The notes under the pieces were generated by a model. The model saw nothing but the letters and a program-made list of their open reading frames with translations, ran no database searches and had not been told where the DNA came from. A program made the position numbers and the translations under genes. From the NCBI RefSeq assembly GCF_002939945.1, contig NZ_MDEB01000003.1, positions 533,836 through 597,835 on the forward strand: a stretch of DNA of 64,000 bases, given 5' to 3'. The DNA is from Xanthomonas arboricola pv. populi. Lineage in GTDB: Bacteria > Pseudomonadota > Gammaproteobacteria > Xanthomonadales > Xanthomonadaceae. Positions 11,090-21,284 of the stretch are shown one piece after another; the stretch's first letter is position 1; every line of letters starts with the position of its first letter.

Positions 11090-11090
11090 A

Positions 11091-11107
11091 TGTGAGTCCT
11101 GGTCACA
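11091..11107. promoter_or_regulatory. LysR-type operator candidate, TGTGA-N7-TCACA
   Basis: A 17-bp palindrome TGTGAGTCCTGGTCACA containing the T-N11-A core of LysR boxes. Its centre (11099) is about 64 bp before the inferred trpB transcription start (near 11163), the classical recognition-site position, and it begins two bases upstream of the trpI start codon on the other strand, where it would overlap that gene's ribosome binding region. Confidence 0.6.
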
Positions 11108-11127
11108 GGTTGCGGCAATCTTATCGA

Positions 11128-11156
11128 TTTATCGCGCGCCGTGGCTGCGCTACAGT
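11128..11156 (+). promoter_or_regulatory. Probable trpB promoter (TTTATC-N17-TACAGT)
   Basis: TTTATC (11128-11133) and TACAGT (11151-11156) are 17 bp apart, upstream of trpB. Both hexamers are imperfect, as expected for a promoter that needs an activator such as TrpI. The placement relative to the upstream palindrome supports it; there is no experimental evidence. Confidence 0.45.
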
Positions 11157-11195
11157 AATGCCTCTTGTATGACCGCATTGCTGCAGAGGATTCCC

Positions 11196-12412
<1,217 letters not shown>

Positions 12413-12413
<1 letters not shown>

Positions 12414-12619
12414 TGCCGCTGCGGCGCGTCACGGTGACCGCGCTGGCCGACGACCGGGCGAACAGGCTGCTGTTCGCCTGGCTCGACCGCTGGGCGCCGC
12501 AGATGCGCACCTGCTCGAAAAACAGTGGCTGCGGCTGCTGCCCGGACAGTGTCGACCTCGAGGTCGACGCCCAGGCGTTGACCGAACTGCCACCCGCCAT
12601 GTACCAGGACATCCATTGA
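12413..12619 (+). CDS. Small Cys-rich protein between trpB and trpA
   Basis: A 68-residue protein, family not recognised. It starts MPLRRVTVTALADD and ends with a short acidic part. In the middle is TCSKNSGCGCC, four cysteines in the pattern C-x5-C-x-C-C (residues about 34-43), suggesting a metal site or disulphides. The ATG overlaps the trpB stop (TGATG) and trpA starts 38 bp after its stop, so it is expected to be made together with the tryptophan synthase subunits. Nothing in its sequence identifies a reaction; a role in assembly, redox control or metal handling is only a guess. Confidence 0.65.
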
Positions 12620-12657
12620 AGCGGTCGCACCGCCTCTAACAATCGCAAGGTCTTTCA

Positions 12658-13464
12658 ATGCGTCGTATCGACGAAACCTTCCAGCGTCTGCGTGCCGATG
12701 GCCGCAAGGCGCTCATCCCCTTCATCACCGCCGGCGACCCGTCGCTGGAAGCCACTGTGCCGGTCATGCACGCGCTGGTGCGTGCCGGTGCCGATGTCAT
12801 CGAGCTCGGCGTGCCGTTTTCCGACCCGATGGCCGACGGCCCCACCATCCAGCGCAGCTCCGAGCGCGCGCTGGGTCGTGGTGCCGGCTTGGCCTACGTG
12901 CTGGAGGCGGTGCACGAATTCCGCCGCGAAGACGCCACCACGCCGGTGGTGTTGATGGGCTACCTCAACCCGATCGAGATCCACGGCACCCGGCGCTTCG
13001 CCGAAGCCGCCGTCGCTGCCGGTGTGGATGGTCTGCTCCTGGTCGATCTGCCGCCCGAAGAGGCGGCCGAGACCCGCGCGATCTTCACCGAGGTCGGCCT
13101 GGCCCTGATTGCGCTGGCCTCGCCGACCACCAGCGAGGAGCGCCTGGACATGCTGTGCAGCAGCGCCCAGGGCTATCTGTACTACGTAAGCTTCGCCGGC
13201 GTCACCGGCGCCTCGAATCTGCTCGATACCCATGCCGCCAGCGACCGCCTGCGCCAGCTGCGCCGGCGTGCCGGCGCCCCGGTGGTGGCCGGTTTCGGCA
13301 TCAGGGACGCCGCCAGTGCCGCCGCAATGGCCGTGGACGCCGACGGCGTGGTGGTCGGCAGCGCCCTGGTCGCCGCGCTGGCCGAAGCCACCGATGTCCG
13401 CAGCGCCCGCGAACGCGCCGAAGCCTTCCTGGCCCCGCTCCGTCAAGCCCTGGATCAACCCTGA
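12658..13464 (+). CDS. trpA: Tryptophan synthase alpha subunit
   Basis: A 268-residue TIM-barrel enzyme that cleaves indoleglycerol phosphate to indole and glyceraldehyde 3-phosphate and passes indole to TrpB through the tunnel. Catalytic Glu49 (IELGVPFSDP) and Asp60 (MADGPT) are present at the same numbers as in E. coli. The phosphate-binding end VVGSALV is near the C-terminus. Length is normal. It lies 38 bp after the small Cys-rich ORF and is followed by an intergenic repeat, which may be where the trp transcript ends before accD. Confidence 0.97.
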   Translation: MRRIDETFQRLRADGRKALIPFITAGDPSLEATVPVMHALVRAGADVIELGVPFSDPMADGPTIQRSSERALGRGAGLAYVLEAVHEFRREDATTPVVLMGYLNPIEIHGTRRFAEAAVAAGVDGLLLVDLPPEEAAETRAIFTEVGLALIALASPTTSEERLDMLCSSAQGYLYYVSFAGVTGASNLLDTHAASDRLRQLRRRAGAPVVAGFGIRDAASAAAMAVDADGVVVGSALVAALAEATDVRSARERAEAFLAPLRQALDQP

Positions 13465-13513
13465 GAACTAGCCCGTCTCCCCGGAGCGAGAGGGCGCGAG
13501 CGATAAGGCTGAG

Positions 13514-13560
13514 CCCCTCTCCCGTCGGGAGAGCGGGTAGGGTGAGGGAAGGGACGGGAG
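13514..13560. repeat. CCCCTCTCCC-type hairpin repeat, reverse orientation copy
   Basis: CTCTCCC (13517-13523) and GGGAGAG (13527-13533) form a tight hairpin, followed by GGGTAGGGTGAGGGAAGGGACGGG. Read on the minus strand it matches the motif ending in CCCTCACCC then CTCTCCC hairpin in the tandem repeat at 48973-49246, so both belong to one dispersed repeat family, in opposite orientations. Confidence 0.6.
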
Positions 13561-13725
13561 CTACGTGCACGCCAACACACGTGCACCCTGCAACCAGAGT
13601 AGGGGCAGCACAACAAGCCGACCTTCACTTCAAACGCCCGCGCAACCACCCAGCACCACGCTTGCAGTCAGCCTTCGGAATTGCCACCCAAACCCACATT
13701 CATCCTCTGCGCTACCTTGGCTTTC

Positions 13726-13757
13726 CCGCAGGGCGTTAGACTAACGCCCCTCTGCGG
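13726..13757 (+). promoter_or_regulatory. Stem-loop in the accD leader
   Basis: GGGCGTTA (13731-13738) pairs with TAACGCCC (13742-13749) over a three-base loop GAC. The helix continues with CCGCA (13726-13730) and TGCGG (13753-13757) after a three-base bulge, giving 13 base pairs. It ends 36 bp before the accD start. It could be an mRNA control element for accD or a dyad operator; the sequence does not decide. Confidence 0.5.
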
Positions 13758-13793
13758 CCCACATGGCCGCCCTGCATGGATTGTCATACACGC

Positions 13794-14678
<885 letters not shown>

Positions 14679-14760
14679 GGCCAGTGGTTGCGCGCTCGCG
14701 CGACACCGTCGCACGCGCCGCTGCGTGTGCGCCCCCCCGTAGGCAGGAACACCGCAACGC

Positions 14761-16110
14761 ATGAGCAGTCGCAAGTATTTTGGAACCGACGGCATCCGCG
14801 GTCGGGTCGGGCAGGGCGTGATCTCGGCCGATTTCGTATTGCGGCTGGGCAATGCGCTCGGTCGGGTGCTGACCCGGGGCCGCAGCAAGCGTCCGCTGGT
14901 GCTGATCGGCAAGGACACCCGGATTTCCGGCTACATGTTCGAAGCCGCCTTGGAGGCCGGCCTGGTCGCCGCCGGCGCCGACGTGCAGCTGATCGGCCCG
15001 ATGCCGACCCCGGCCATCGCCTTCCTGACCAACACGCTGCGCGCCGATGCCGGCGTGGTGATCAGCGCCTCGCACAATCCGCATTACGACAACGGCATCA
15101 AGTTCTTTTCCGCCGAAGGCGAGAAGCTCGACGACGCCACCGAAGCGGCGATCGAGGCCGCGCTGGACGAGCCGTTCCACACCGTGGAATCGGAGCGCCT
15201 GGGCAAGGCGATCCGCACCCGCGATGCGATCGGCCGTTACATCGAATTCTGCAAGGCCAGCGTGGCGCGCGGGTTCACCCTGCACGGCCTGAAGATGGTG
15301 CTGGACTGCGCGCACGGGGCGACCTATCACATCGCGCCGATGCTGTTCCGCGAGCTGGGTGCGGACGTGGTCGTCATCGGTGCCGCACCCGACGGGCTCA
15401 ATATCAATGCCGGTGTCGGCTCCACCCATATCGACAACCTCGCCGCCAAGGTGCGCGAGAGCGGCGCGCAGCTCGGCATCGCCTTCGACGGCGACGGCGA
15501 CCGCGTGCTGATGGCCGACGACCAGGGCAACCCGGTCGATGGCGACGATCTGCTCTATGTGCTCGCCCGCTCCTGGCAGGCCAGCGGCCGGCTTACCGGT
15601 ACCGTGGTCGGCACGTTGATGACCAACTACGGGCTGGAACAGGCGCTGGCCGCATTGCACATCCCGTTTCAGCGCGCCAAGGTCGGCGACCGCTACGTGC
15701 ACCAGGCCCTGGTCGAAGGCGGCGGCACGCTGGGCGGCGAAACTTCCGGCCATCTGCTGTGCCTGGATCGCGCCACCACCGGCGATGGCATCGTCAGTGC
15801 GTTGCAGGTGCTCGAGGCGCTGGGGCGCGATGGACAGAGCCTGCGCGAGGCCTTGAGCAGTCTGAGCAAGGTGCCGCAGAAGACCGTCAACGTGCGGCTG
15901 GAGGGTGGTGCAGCCAGGTCGATCGTGGAGGCCGCCGGCGTGCAGCAGGCGCTGCAGCAGGCGCAGGCCGCCGTGCTGGGCCGTGGGCGCGCATTTCTGC
16001 GCCCGTCCGGCACCGAGCCGGTGGTGCGCGTGACCGTGGAGGCCGACGACGCCGGTCTGATGCAGGACACGCTCGACCGTCTCTCCGGGGCCGTGCGTGA
16101 CGCGGCGTGA
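14761..16110 (+). CDS. glmM: Phosphoglucosamine mutase
   Basis: A 449-residue enzyme interconverting glucosamine 6- and 1-phosphate, needed for UDP-GlcNAc, peptidoglycan and LPS. The N-terminus [11 protein letters not shown], the phosphoserine loop [12 protein letters not shown] (Ser104), the metal loop FDGDGDR and the C-terminal phosphate-binding [11 protein letters not shown] are all present. Phosphomannomutase is the nearest alternative but the FGTDGIRG start and length favour GlmM. The stop falls inside a short ORF in another frame. In gammaproteobacteria glmM often precedes tpiA and secG; here it is separated from them by about 6.8 kb of other genes. Confidence 0.95.
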   Translation: MSSRKYFGTDGIRGRVGQGVISADFVLRLGNALGRVLTRGRSKRPLVLIGKDTRISGYMFEAALEAGLVAAGADVQLIGPMPTPAIAFLTNTLRADAGVVISASHNPHYDNGIKFFSAEGEKLDDATEAAIEAALDEPFHTVESERLGKAIRTRDAIGRYIEFCKASVARGFTLHGLKMVLDCAHGATYHIAPMLFRELGADVVVIGAAPDGLNINAGVGSTHIDNLAAKVRESGAQLGIAFDGDGDRVLMADDQGNPVDGDDLLYVLARSWQASGRLTGTVVGTLMTNYGLEQALAALHIPFQRAKVGDRYVHQALVEGGGTLGGETSGHLLCLDRATTGDGIVSALQVLEALGRDGQSLREALSSLSKVPQKTVNVRLEGGAARSIVEAAGVQQALQQAQAAVLGRGRAFLRPSGTEPVVRVTVEADDAGLMQDTLDRLSGAVRDAA

Positions 16111-16186
16111 GTCGCTGATCATTGGTGTGTGCGTGGTCTTTGCCAAGGCCGCGACGTTCTACCTGTTGTATCGCCTGCTGTCCTGA
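16097..16186 (+). CDS. Possible 29-residue single-helix membrane protein
   Basis: A short frame starting GTG at 16097 inside the glmM 3' end and stopping at 16186. The product begins [20 protein letters not shown] and continues into a hydrophobic helix ending with RLLS. The shape, charged N-terminus plus one hydrophobic helix, is typical of bacterial small membrane proteins, and GGGG lies six bases before the GTG. It overlaps glmM by 14 bp. There is no other support, so it remains a candidate. Confidence 0.35.
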   Translation: MTRRESLIIGVCVVFAKAATFYLLYRLLS

Positions 16187-16234
16187 GCGGCAGGCCTTCC
16201 TTTCGACTTCCCGACTTCGACTGCAGATATCCGT

Positions 16235-17173
16235 ATGAGCGCCCGCATCCCGACCCTGGACATCACCCGTTTCGACAGCGACCGCGACGCTTTCGTCGCC
16301 GAGCTCGGTGCGGCCTATCGGCAGTGGGGCTTTGCCGGCATCCGTAATCACGGCATCGCGCAGGCCGACATCGACGCGGCGTACGACGTGTTCAAGGCGT
16401 TCTTCGCACTGCCTGAGCAGGTCAAGCGTCGCTATCACGTGGAAGGCAGCGGCGGCGCGCGCGGCTATACCGCGTTCGGCGTGGAAACCGCCAAGGATTC
16501 CAAGCATTTCGATCTGAAGGAGTTCTGGCATATCGGCCGCGAGATTGCCGACGATTCGCCGTACCGCGAGGTGATGGCGCCGAATCTGTGGCCTGAAGAG
16601 GTGCCCGGTTTCCGTGAGCGCGGCTATCGCCTGTACCAGCAGCTGGACCACCTGGGCTCGCGCGTGCTGTCGGCATTGGCGCTGCATATCGGCCTGCCGC
16701 AGGACTATTTTGTCGACAAGACCAACAACGGCAACTCGATCCTGCGGCCGATCCATTACCCGCCGATCACCAGCGACGACATTCCCAACGTGCGCGCCGG
16801 TGCGCACGGCGACATCAATTTCATCACCTTGCTGGTCGGTGCCAGCGCGGCCGGGCTGGAAGTGCGTTCCAACGATGGCGAGTGGGTGCCGTTCACTGCC
16901 GACGCCGACACCATCGTGGTCAACATCGGCGACATGCTGCAGCGCCTGACCAACCACGTGTATCCGTCCACCATCCATCGCGTGGTCAATCCGCCGGGCG
17001 AACAGGCGCGCAAGCCGCGCTATTCGGTGCCGTTCTTCCTGCACCCCAATCCGGATTTCCTCATCGACGTGCTGCCTTCGTGCATCGCCGCCGACAATCC
17101 GAACCGTTATCCCGAACCGATTACCGCGCACGGGTTTCTGGAAGAGCGTCTGCGCGAAATCAAGCTGAAGTAA
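16235..17173 (+). CDS. 2-oxoglutarate/Fe(II)-dependent oxygenase, isopenicillin N synthase-like
   Basis: A 312-residue enzyme of the isopenicillin N synthase / 2OG-Fe(II) oxygenase superfamily. The N-terminal DIOX_N-like part contains WGFAGIRNHGI, and the double-stranded beta-helix has the iron triad His191-x-Asp193 (AHGDINF) and His248 (STIHRVVNP), with Arg262 (RYSVPFF) as the likely 2-oxoglutarate or carboxylate anchor. The substrate cannot be told from sequence; relatives include ethylene-forming enzyme and gibberellin oxidases as well as many uncharacterised bacterial proteins. It stands alone between glmM and a strong hairpin. No beta-lactam synthesis genes are nearby, so the family name should not be taken as function. 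Confidence 0.85.
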   Translation: MSARIPTLDITRFDSDRDAFVAELGAAYRQWGFAGIRNHGIAQADIDAAYDVFKAFFALPEQVKRRYHVEGSGGARGYTAFGVETAKDSKHFDLKEFWHIGREIADDSPYREVMAPNLWPEEVPGFRERGYRLYQQLDHLGSRVLSALALHIGLPQDYFVDKTNNGNSILRPIHYPPITSDDIPNVRAGAHGDINFITLLVGASAAGLEVRSNDGEWVPFTADADTIVVNIGDMLQRLTNHVYPSTIHRVVNPPGEQARKPRYSVPFFLHPNPDFLIDVLPSCIAADNPNRYPEPITAHGFLEERLREIKLK

Positions 17174-17188
17174 GCCGTTCGCAGCGAA

Positions 17189-17215
17189 GACGATAGCTGC
17201 GCTTGCAGCATCGTC
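17189..17215 (+). terminator. Hairpin after the 2OG-Fe(II) oxygenase gene
   Basis: GACGAT (17189-17194), a bulged A, then GCTGC pairs with GCAGC and ATCGTC (to 17215) over a GCTT loop, giving 11 pairs. It begins 16 bp after the stop codon. No T tract follows, so termination strength is uncertain. Confidence 0.5.
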
Positions 17216-17362
17216 AATGACCGCGGGCACAGTTTGATCCATAAATTCCGCTCGCGTCTGGTTAAAGCTTGCATTCACCTCAGCCGATAACCCAGTCTGA
17301 TCGCTAGCGCGACGTCGGACTCGCCTGGCGCCCGCTGCTGAGTGCACTAGCTTGGGGGGCGC

Positions 17363-18052
17363 ATGCGGATGCAGTTGTTCAGACGGATCGGCCCGGTTTC
17401 TGGGTTGCTGGCGTACTGCGCCGCAACCTGTGCGTTGGCAACGCCGATCAGCGTGACCGTCGTCGATGCCAACGGCATGTTGGTCGATGCGGTGGTGAGC
17501 CTGGAGCCAGCACGTGCGGTGGCCGCCGGGGCGCCCCGGACCGTCGAGATGGATCAGGTCAATTCGCAGTTCGTGCCTGCCGTGCTGGCGGTGCGCACCG
17601 GCACCCTGGTGCGGTTTCCCAACAACGACCAGATTCGCCATCAGGTCTATTCGTTCTCCCCCGCAAAGCGCTTCGAATTGCCGCTGTTCCAGGGCAGCAC
17701 CGCCGCCCCGGTGCGCTTCGACCAGGCCGGTCTGGTGACGGTCGGCTGCAATATCCACGACTGGATGCTGGGCTATATCGTGGTGGTGGACACGCCGTAC
17801 TTCGGCAAGACCGGCAGCGACGGTCGCGTGCAGCTGGATGCGCCGGCAGGCAGTTACACGCTGCGGGTCTGGCATCCGCGCCTCAAGGGCGCTGCGCTCG
17901 CCGAGCCGGTGGCGCTTGCGCGCGAGGCTGTGCAGCGGCGCGTGACCTTGCAGACCACCGGCGCCGCACCAGCGGTGGCGCCCCCGGATGCGCGGGTGCG
18001 TGCGCTGCAGGACAAGTTCCGCCGCGCCGACCCGAAGACGCCGAAGCCATGA
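17363..18052 (+). CDS. Periplasmic cupredoxin-like protein (methylamine-utilisation-protein type)
   Basis: A 229-residue secreted protein. A signal peptide (about 1-27, ending CALA) is followed by a cupredoxin-like beta domain. The residues of a type 1 copper site are visible: His93 (IRHQVYS), Cys129, His132 and Met135 (GCNIHDWM). This is the arrangement in proteins often annotated as methylamine utilisation protein. A C-terminal part with GSYTLRVWHPRLKG resembles a carboxypeptidase regulatory-like fold. Start ATG 17363 follows TTGGGGGGC. The stop overlaps the GGDEF/EAL gene as ATGA, making it the first gene of a four-gene coupled unit. It may supply a copper or redox signal to the next protein; that is inference. 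Confidence 0.8.
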   Translation: MRMQLFRRIGPVSGLLAYCAATCALATPISVTVVDANGMLVDAVVSLEPARAVAAGAPRTVEMDQVNSQFVPAVLAVRTGTLVRFPNNDQIRHQVYSFSPAKRFELPLFQGSTAAPVRFDQAGLVTVGCNIHDWMLGYIVVVDTPYFGKTGSDGRVQLDAPAGSYTLRVWHPRLKGAALAEPVALAREAVQRRVTLQTTGAAPAVAPPDARVRALQDKFRRADPKTPKP

Positions 18053-20412
18053 AGGCCATGCGCCTGCATACCCGCATCGCGGCGTTTCTGGTGCTGGTCG
18101 TGCTCGCCACGCAGGCGTTGACCTTCATCGCGGTGCAGGTCGCCACCGAGCGCAGCGTCAAGGCGCAGCTCGGCGAAGAACTGCAGATCGGCGAGCGCGT
18201 CTGGCAACGCATCAATCTGCGCCGCGACGAACAACTGATGCAGTCGGCCTCGGTGCTGGCCGACGACTTCGGTTTTCGCGCGGCCGTGGCCAGCGGCGAT
18301 GTGCCGACCATGCAATCGGCATTGCGCAATCACGCCGCGCGCATGTCGGCGCAGACCGCGCTGCTGCTGGCCCCGGATGGCGAATTTTTGACCGGACTTG
18401 CCGACCTGCCGCAAGCCGAACAGCTGCGCGCGGTGCAGACGCTGCTGCAGCAGGCGCAGCGCGATGGGCGCGCAGTTGGCGTGGTCGCATTGGATCAACG
18501 CATCGTGCGGCTGGCGGTGGTGCAGGTGCTGGCACCGAGCCGGGTAGGCTGGATCGCGATCGGCAATGAATCCGGCGACGGCCTGGCGCAGGATTTCCGT
18601 TCCACCACCGGGCTGGATGCGACCTTCTTCACCGATGGCCCGCCGGTGCGGGTGCTGGCCTCCACTTTGGAGCCGGCCGCGCGCGCCGAATTTGCGCAGC
18701 AGTTGCCGACCGCCGAACGCGCGCAGGGCGCGGCGGTCGCGTTGACGCTGGCCGAGTCGCGTTACCTGGTCAAACTGCAGTCGATCCAGGGCGATAGCCA
18801 TGTGCGGGTCGCGCTGCAGGCTTCGCTGGATCGCGCGGTGGCGCCCTATCGCGTCCTCAAGTTGCGCATCCTGCTGCTGGCGGGTCTGGCGACGGCTGCG
18901 GCGCTGGGTGTGGCGATCTTCCTGGCACGCAGCGTCAGCAAGCCGGTCGCGCAACTGGTACAGGCAGCACGGCGCATCCAGCGCGGCGATTATCACACCG
19001 CGGTCGAGGTGCCATCCGGGCGCGAACTGGCCGAGTTGGCCGACAGCTTCGGGCGCATGCAGCAGCAGATCGCCAGTCGCGAGCAGCACATCCTGCATCA
19101 GGCGCGCCACGATGCCCTGACCGGTCTGCCCAATCGCATCTGGCTGCTGGAGCGGCTGAAGGACGTGGTGGATCAGACCGTGGCTTCCGGCGGCACGGCT
19201 GCGGTGCTGATCCTGGATCTGGAGCGCTTCAAGGAACTCAACGACAGCCTGGGCCACGACTTCGCCGACCAGGTCCTGGTCGAAGCGGGCCGCCGCCTTG
19301 CCGACGTGGTGCAGGAACCCAATCTCGTCGGGCGGCTGGGCAGCGACGAATTCATGGTGGTGGTGGCGCAGACCGACGTCACCACCGTGCAACAGGATGC
19401 ACAGCGCTTGCTGCTGCAGTTGCGCCGCCCGCTGGCGCTGCCGCAGGCGCGCATCCAGCTGGAAGCCAGCATCGGCATCGCCCTGATTCCAGAGCACGGC
19501 GCCGATCCGGACACCTTGTTGCGCCGCGCAGACATCGCACGTCGCCAGGGCGGCAATGCGACCACCGTCGGCGCCTGCGTATATCGCCTGGGCCAGGACG
19601 AGCAGCATCTGCGCCGGCTGCGTCTGACCGGCGATCTGCGCCAGGCCATCGGCAGCAACGAGCTGACCTTGCGCTTTCAGCCCAAGATCTGCCTGCGCAA
19701 CGATCGCGTCGAACAGGTGGAGGTGCTAGTGCGCTGGCAGCATCCGGTGCTCGGGGCGATCGGCCCGGACGAATTCATTCCGCTGGCCGAGCATTCCGGC
19801 GTGATCCATCCCTTGACCCGCTTCGTGCTGGATGAGGCGCTGCGCTGCCAGGCGCAATGGCGCAGGCAGGGCCTGGAGCTGGGCATGGCGATCAATCTCT
19901 CCGCGCTGGATCTGTCCGACCCCGGTTTGCCCGATTACGTGCGTGGCCGTCTGGAGCATCACGCCGTGCCGGCGCAGTCGGTCACGCTGGAACTGACCGA
20001 AAGCGCCCTGATGCGCGATGTCGAATCCGCGCTGCACATGCTGCATCAGCTGCGCGGCGTCGGCGTGCGGCTGTCCATCGACGACTTCGGCACCGGCTAT
20101 TCTTCGTTGGCGCAGCTCAAACGCATGCCGGTGAACGAATTGAAGATCGACAAGAGCTTCGTCATGCAGCTGGCCGAAGGCACCGACGATGCGTTCATCG
20201 TGCGTAGCACCATCGATCTCGGGCATAACCTGGGCTTGAGCGTGATCGCCGAAGGCGTGGAGAACGCCATCGCCCTGGGTCTGCTGCGCGGTTACGGCTG
20301 CGACATGGTGCAGGGCTATCTCTATTCGCCGCCGTTGGAAGAAGTACCGCTGGTCGCCTGGTGCATGCGGCAACTCGATCTGGCGCCGGCGGCGCAGGCA
20401 GGAGCGCATTGA
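18049..20412 (+). CDS. Membrane GGDEF/EAL protein, probable cyclic-di-GMP phosphodiesterase with degenerate GGDEF
   Basis: A 787-residue inner-membrane signalling protein. Order: transmembrane helix (about 9-29), periplasmic sensor domain of about 240 residues, second transmembrane helix (about 275-294), HAMP linker (about 290-345), GGDEF domain and C-terminal EAL domain. The GGDEF signature reads GSDEF (431-435), so diguanylate cyclase activity is doubtful. The EAL domain reads EVL (558-560), keeps the DDFGTG metal loop (Asp678, Asp679) and the AEGVE glutamate Glu735, so it looks catalytically competent. The predicted role is c-di-GMP breakdown under periplasmic control. It overlaps both neighbours (ATGA upstream, TGATG downstream). 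Confidence 0.9.
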   Translation: MKAMRLHTRIAAFLVLVVLATQALTFIAVQVATERSVKAQLGEELQIGERVWQRINLRRDEQLMQSASVLADDFGFRAAVASGDVPTMQSALRNHAARMSAQTALLLAPDGEFLTGLADLPQAEQLRAVQTLLQQAQRDGRAVGVVALDQRIVRLAVVQVLAPSRVGWIAIGNESGDGLAQDFRSTTGLDATFFTDGPPVRVLASTLEPAARAEFAQQLPTAERAQGAAVALTLAESRYLVKLQSIQGDSHVRVALQASLDRAVAPYRVLKLRILLLAGLATAAALGVAIFLARSVSKPVAQLVQAARRIQRGDYHTAVEVPSGRELAELADSFGRMQQQIASREQHILHQARHDALTGLPNRIWLLERLKDVVDQTVASGGTAAVLILDLERFKELNDSLGHDFADQVLVEAGRRLADVVQEPNLVGRLGSDEFMVVVAQTDVTTVQQDAQRLLLQLRRPLALPQARIQLEASIGIALIPEHGADPDTLLRRADIARRQGGNATTVGACVYRLGQDEQHLRRLRLTGDLRQAIGSNELTLRFQPKICLRNDRVEQVEVLVRWQHPVLGAIGPDEFIPLAEHSGVIHPLTRFVLDEALRCQAQWRRQGLELGMAINLSALDLSDPGLPDYVRGRLEHHAVPAQSVTLELTESALMRDVESALHMLHQLRGVGVRLSIDDFGTGYSSLAQLKRMPVNELKIDKSFVMQLAEGTDDAFIVRSTIDLGHNLGLSVIAEGVENAIALGLLRGYGCDMVQGYLYSPPLEEVPLVAWCMRQLDLAPAAQAGAH

Positions 20413-21284
20413 TGAACAGGTGGCGATGCACGCTGCTGGCTGTGGCATTGGCCGGGCTGGCCATCGCACCCGCGTCGGCGATCGCGGGCGACGGGCGTCT
20501 GCTCGCCACCGGCGGCGTGTCGATGATCGAAGGCAGTAGCGGTGGCGGCATCGTGCCGTGGGCCACGCTGTCGGGATACGGCACCCGCGACGAACTCGGT
20601 ACCGTCCTGTTCGCCACGCATGTGGACAGCGGCGATTACCGGCTGGACGTGCAAGGCGCTGCGCTCACGGTCGGCAATCGGCTGGAACTTTCGCTGGCGC
20701 GGCAACGGCTGGATCTGGGAACCCTTCAGGATCGGCTGGGCCTGCCGTGGAATGCGCTCGGCCAGGACGTGTTCGGCGCCAAGCTGCGGGTCTGCGGCGA
20801 TCTGGTCTACGGACATGCGCCACAGGTCAGTGTGGGGCTGCAATACAAACGCCTGCGCGATGGCACGCTGCCGCTGGCGATCGGTGCGCGCGACGATCAC
20901 GGCACCGATGTCTATGTCAGCGCCAGCCGGTTGTTCCTGCAGGCTGCGGGCGGCTATCAACTGCTGCTCAACGGCACGCTGCGCGCGACCCGCGCCAATC
21001 AGACCGGCCTGCTCGGTTTTGGCGGCGATCGTCGCAACGCCTACCGGCTGGTCGGCGAGGCCAGCGCCGCCGTCGTGCTGTCGCCGGCGTGGGTGGTCGG
21101 CGTGGAGTATCGCGACAAACCCGATAACCTCGGCTTCGCCCGCGAGCAGGCCTGGGCGGATGCATTCGTGGCCTGGTTTCCCAGCAAGCACGTGTCCTTG
21201 ACCGCGGCATGGGCCGAGCTCGGCGACATCGCCACACTCACCGGCCAACGTGGTCCCTATCTTTCCGTGCAGGTGGCGTTCTGA
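20412..21284 (+). CDS. DUF3034 family protein, probably outer-membrane beta-barrel
   Basis: A 290-residue protein with a signal peptide (about 1-26, ending AIAG). The conserved DUF3034 opening GGVSMIEGSSGGGIVPWAT follows it. The rest alternates hydrophobic and polar residues in many short strands and ends in VQVAF, an aromatic C-terminus as found in outer membrane barrels. Function is unknown for the family. Start ATG 20412 overlaps the GGDEF/EAL stop (TGATG), and its own stop overlaps the globin gene in the same way. Position inside the coupled cluster suggests it serves the same periplasmic process. Confidence 0.78.
   Translation: MNRWRCTLLAVALAGLAIAPASAIAGDGRLLATGGVSMIEGSSGGGIVPWATLSGYGTRDELGTVLFATHVDSGDYRLDVQGAALTVGNRLELSLARQRLDLGTLQDRLGLPWNALGQDVFGAKLRVCGDLVYGHAPQVSVGLQYKRLRDGTLPLAIGARDDHGTDVYVSASRLFLQAAGGYQLLLNGTLRATRANQTGLLGFGGDRRNAYRLVGEASAAVVLSPAWVVGVEYRDKPDNLGFAREQAWADAFVAWFPSKHVSLTAAWAELGDIATLTGQRGPYLSVQVAF

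Larger units (their letters stand above)
13465..13793. other. Intergenic region trpA-accD holding a repeat and a leader hairpin
   Basis: A 329-bp stretch without a convincing gene. It contains an inverted CCCCTCTCCC-type repeat at 13514-13560 and a strong stem-loop at 13726-13757, both listed separately. The middle part (13561-13725) has lower GC and short open frames with no start signal or recognisable product; I see no gene there. Confidence 0.6.

Noticed and set aside
11091..11107. CRP/Clp-type site TGTGA...TCACA
   Set aside because: The spacing is seven bases, not the six of CRP-family sites, and the position fits a LysR box for the adjacent regulator better.
13561..13725. Small gene between trpA and accD
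   Set aside because: Short frames have neither ribosome binding sites nor recognisable products.
16235..17173. Beta-lactam biosynthesis gene
   Set aside because: No tripeptide synthetase or other pathway genes nearby; only the fold is supported.
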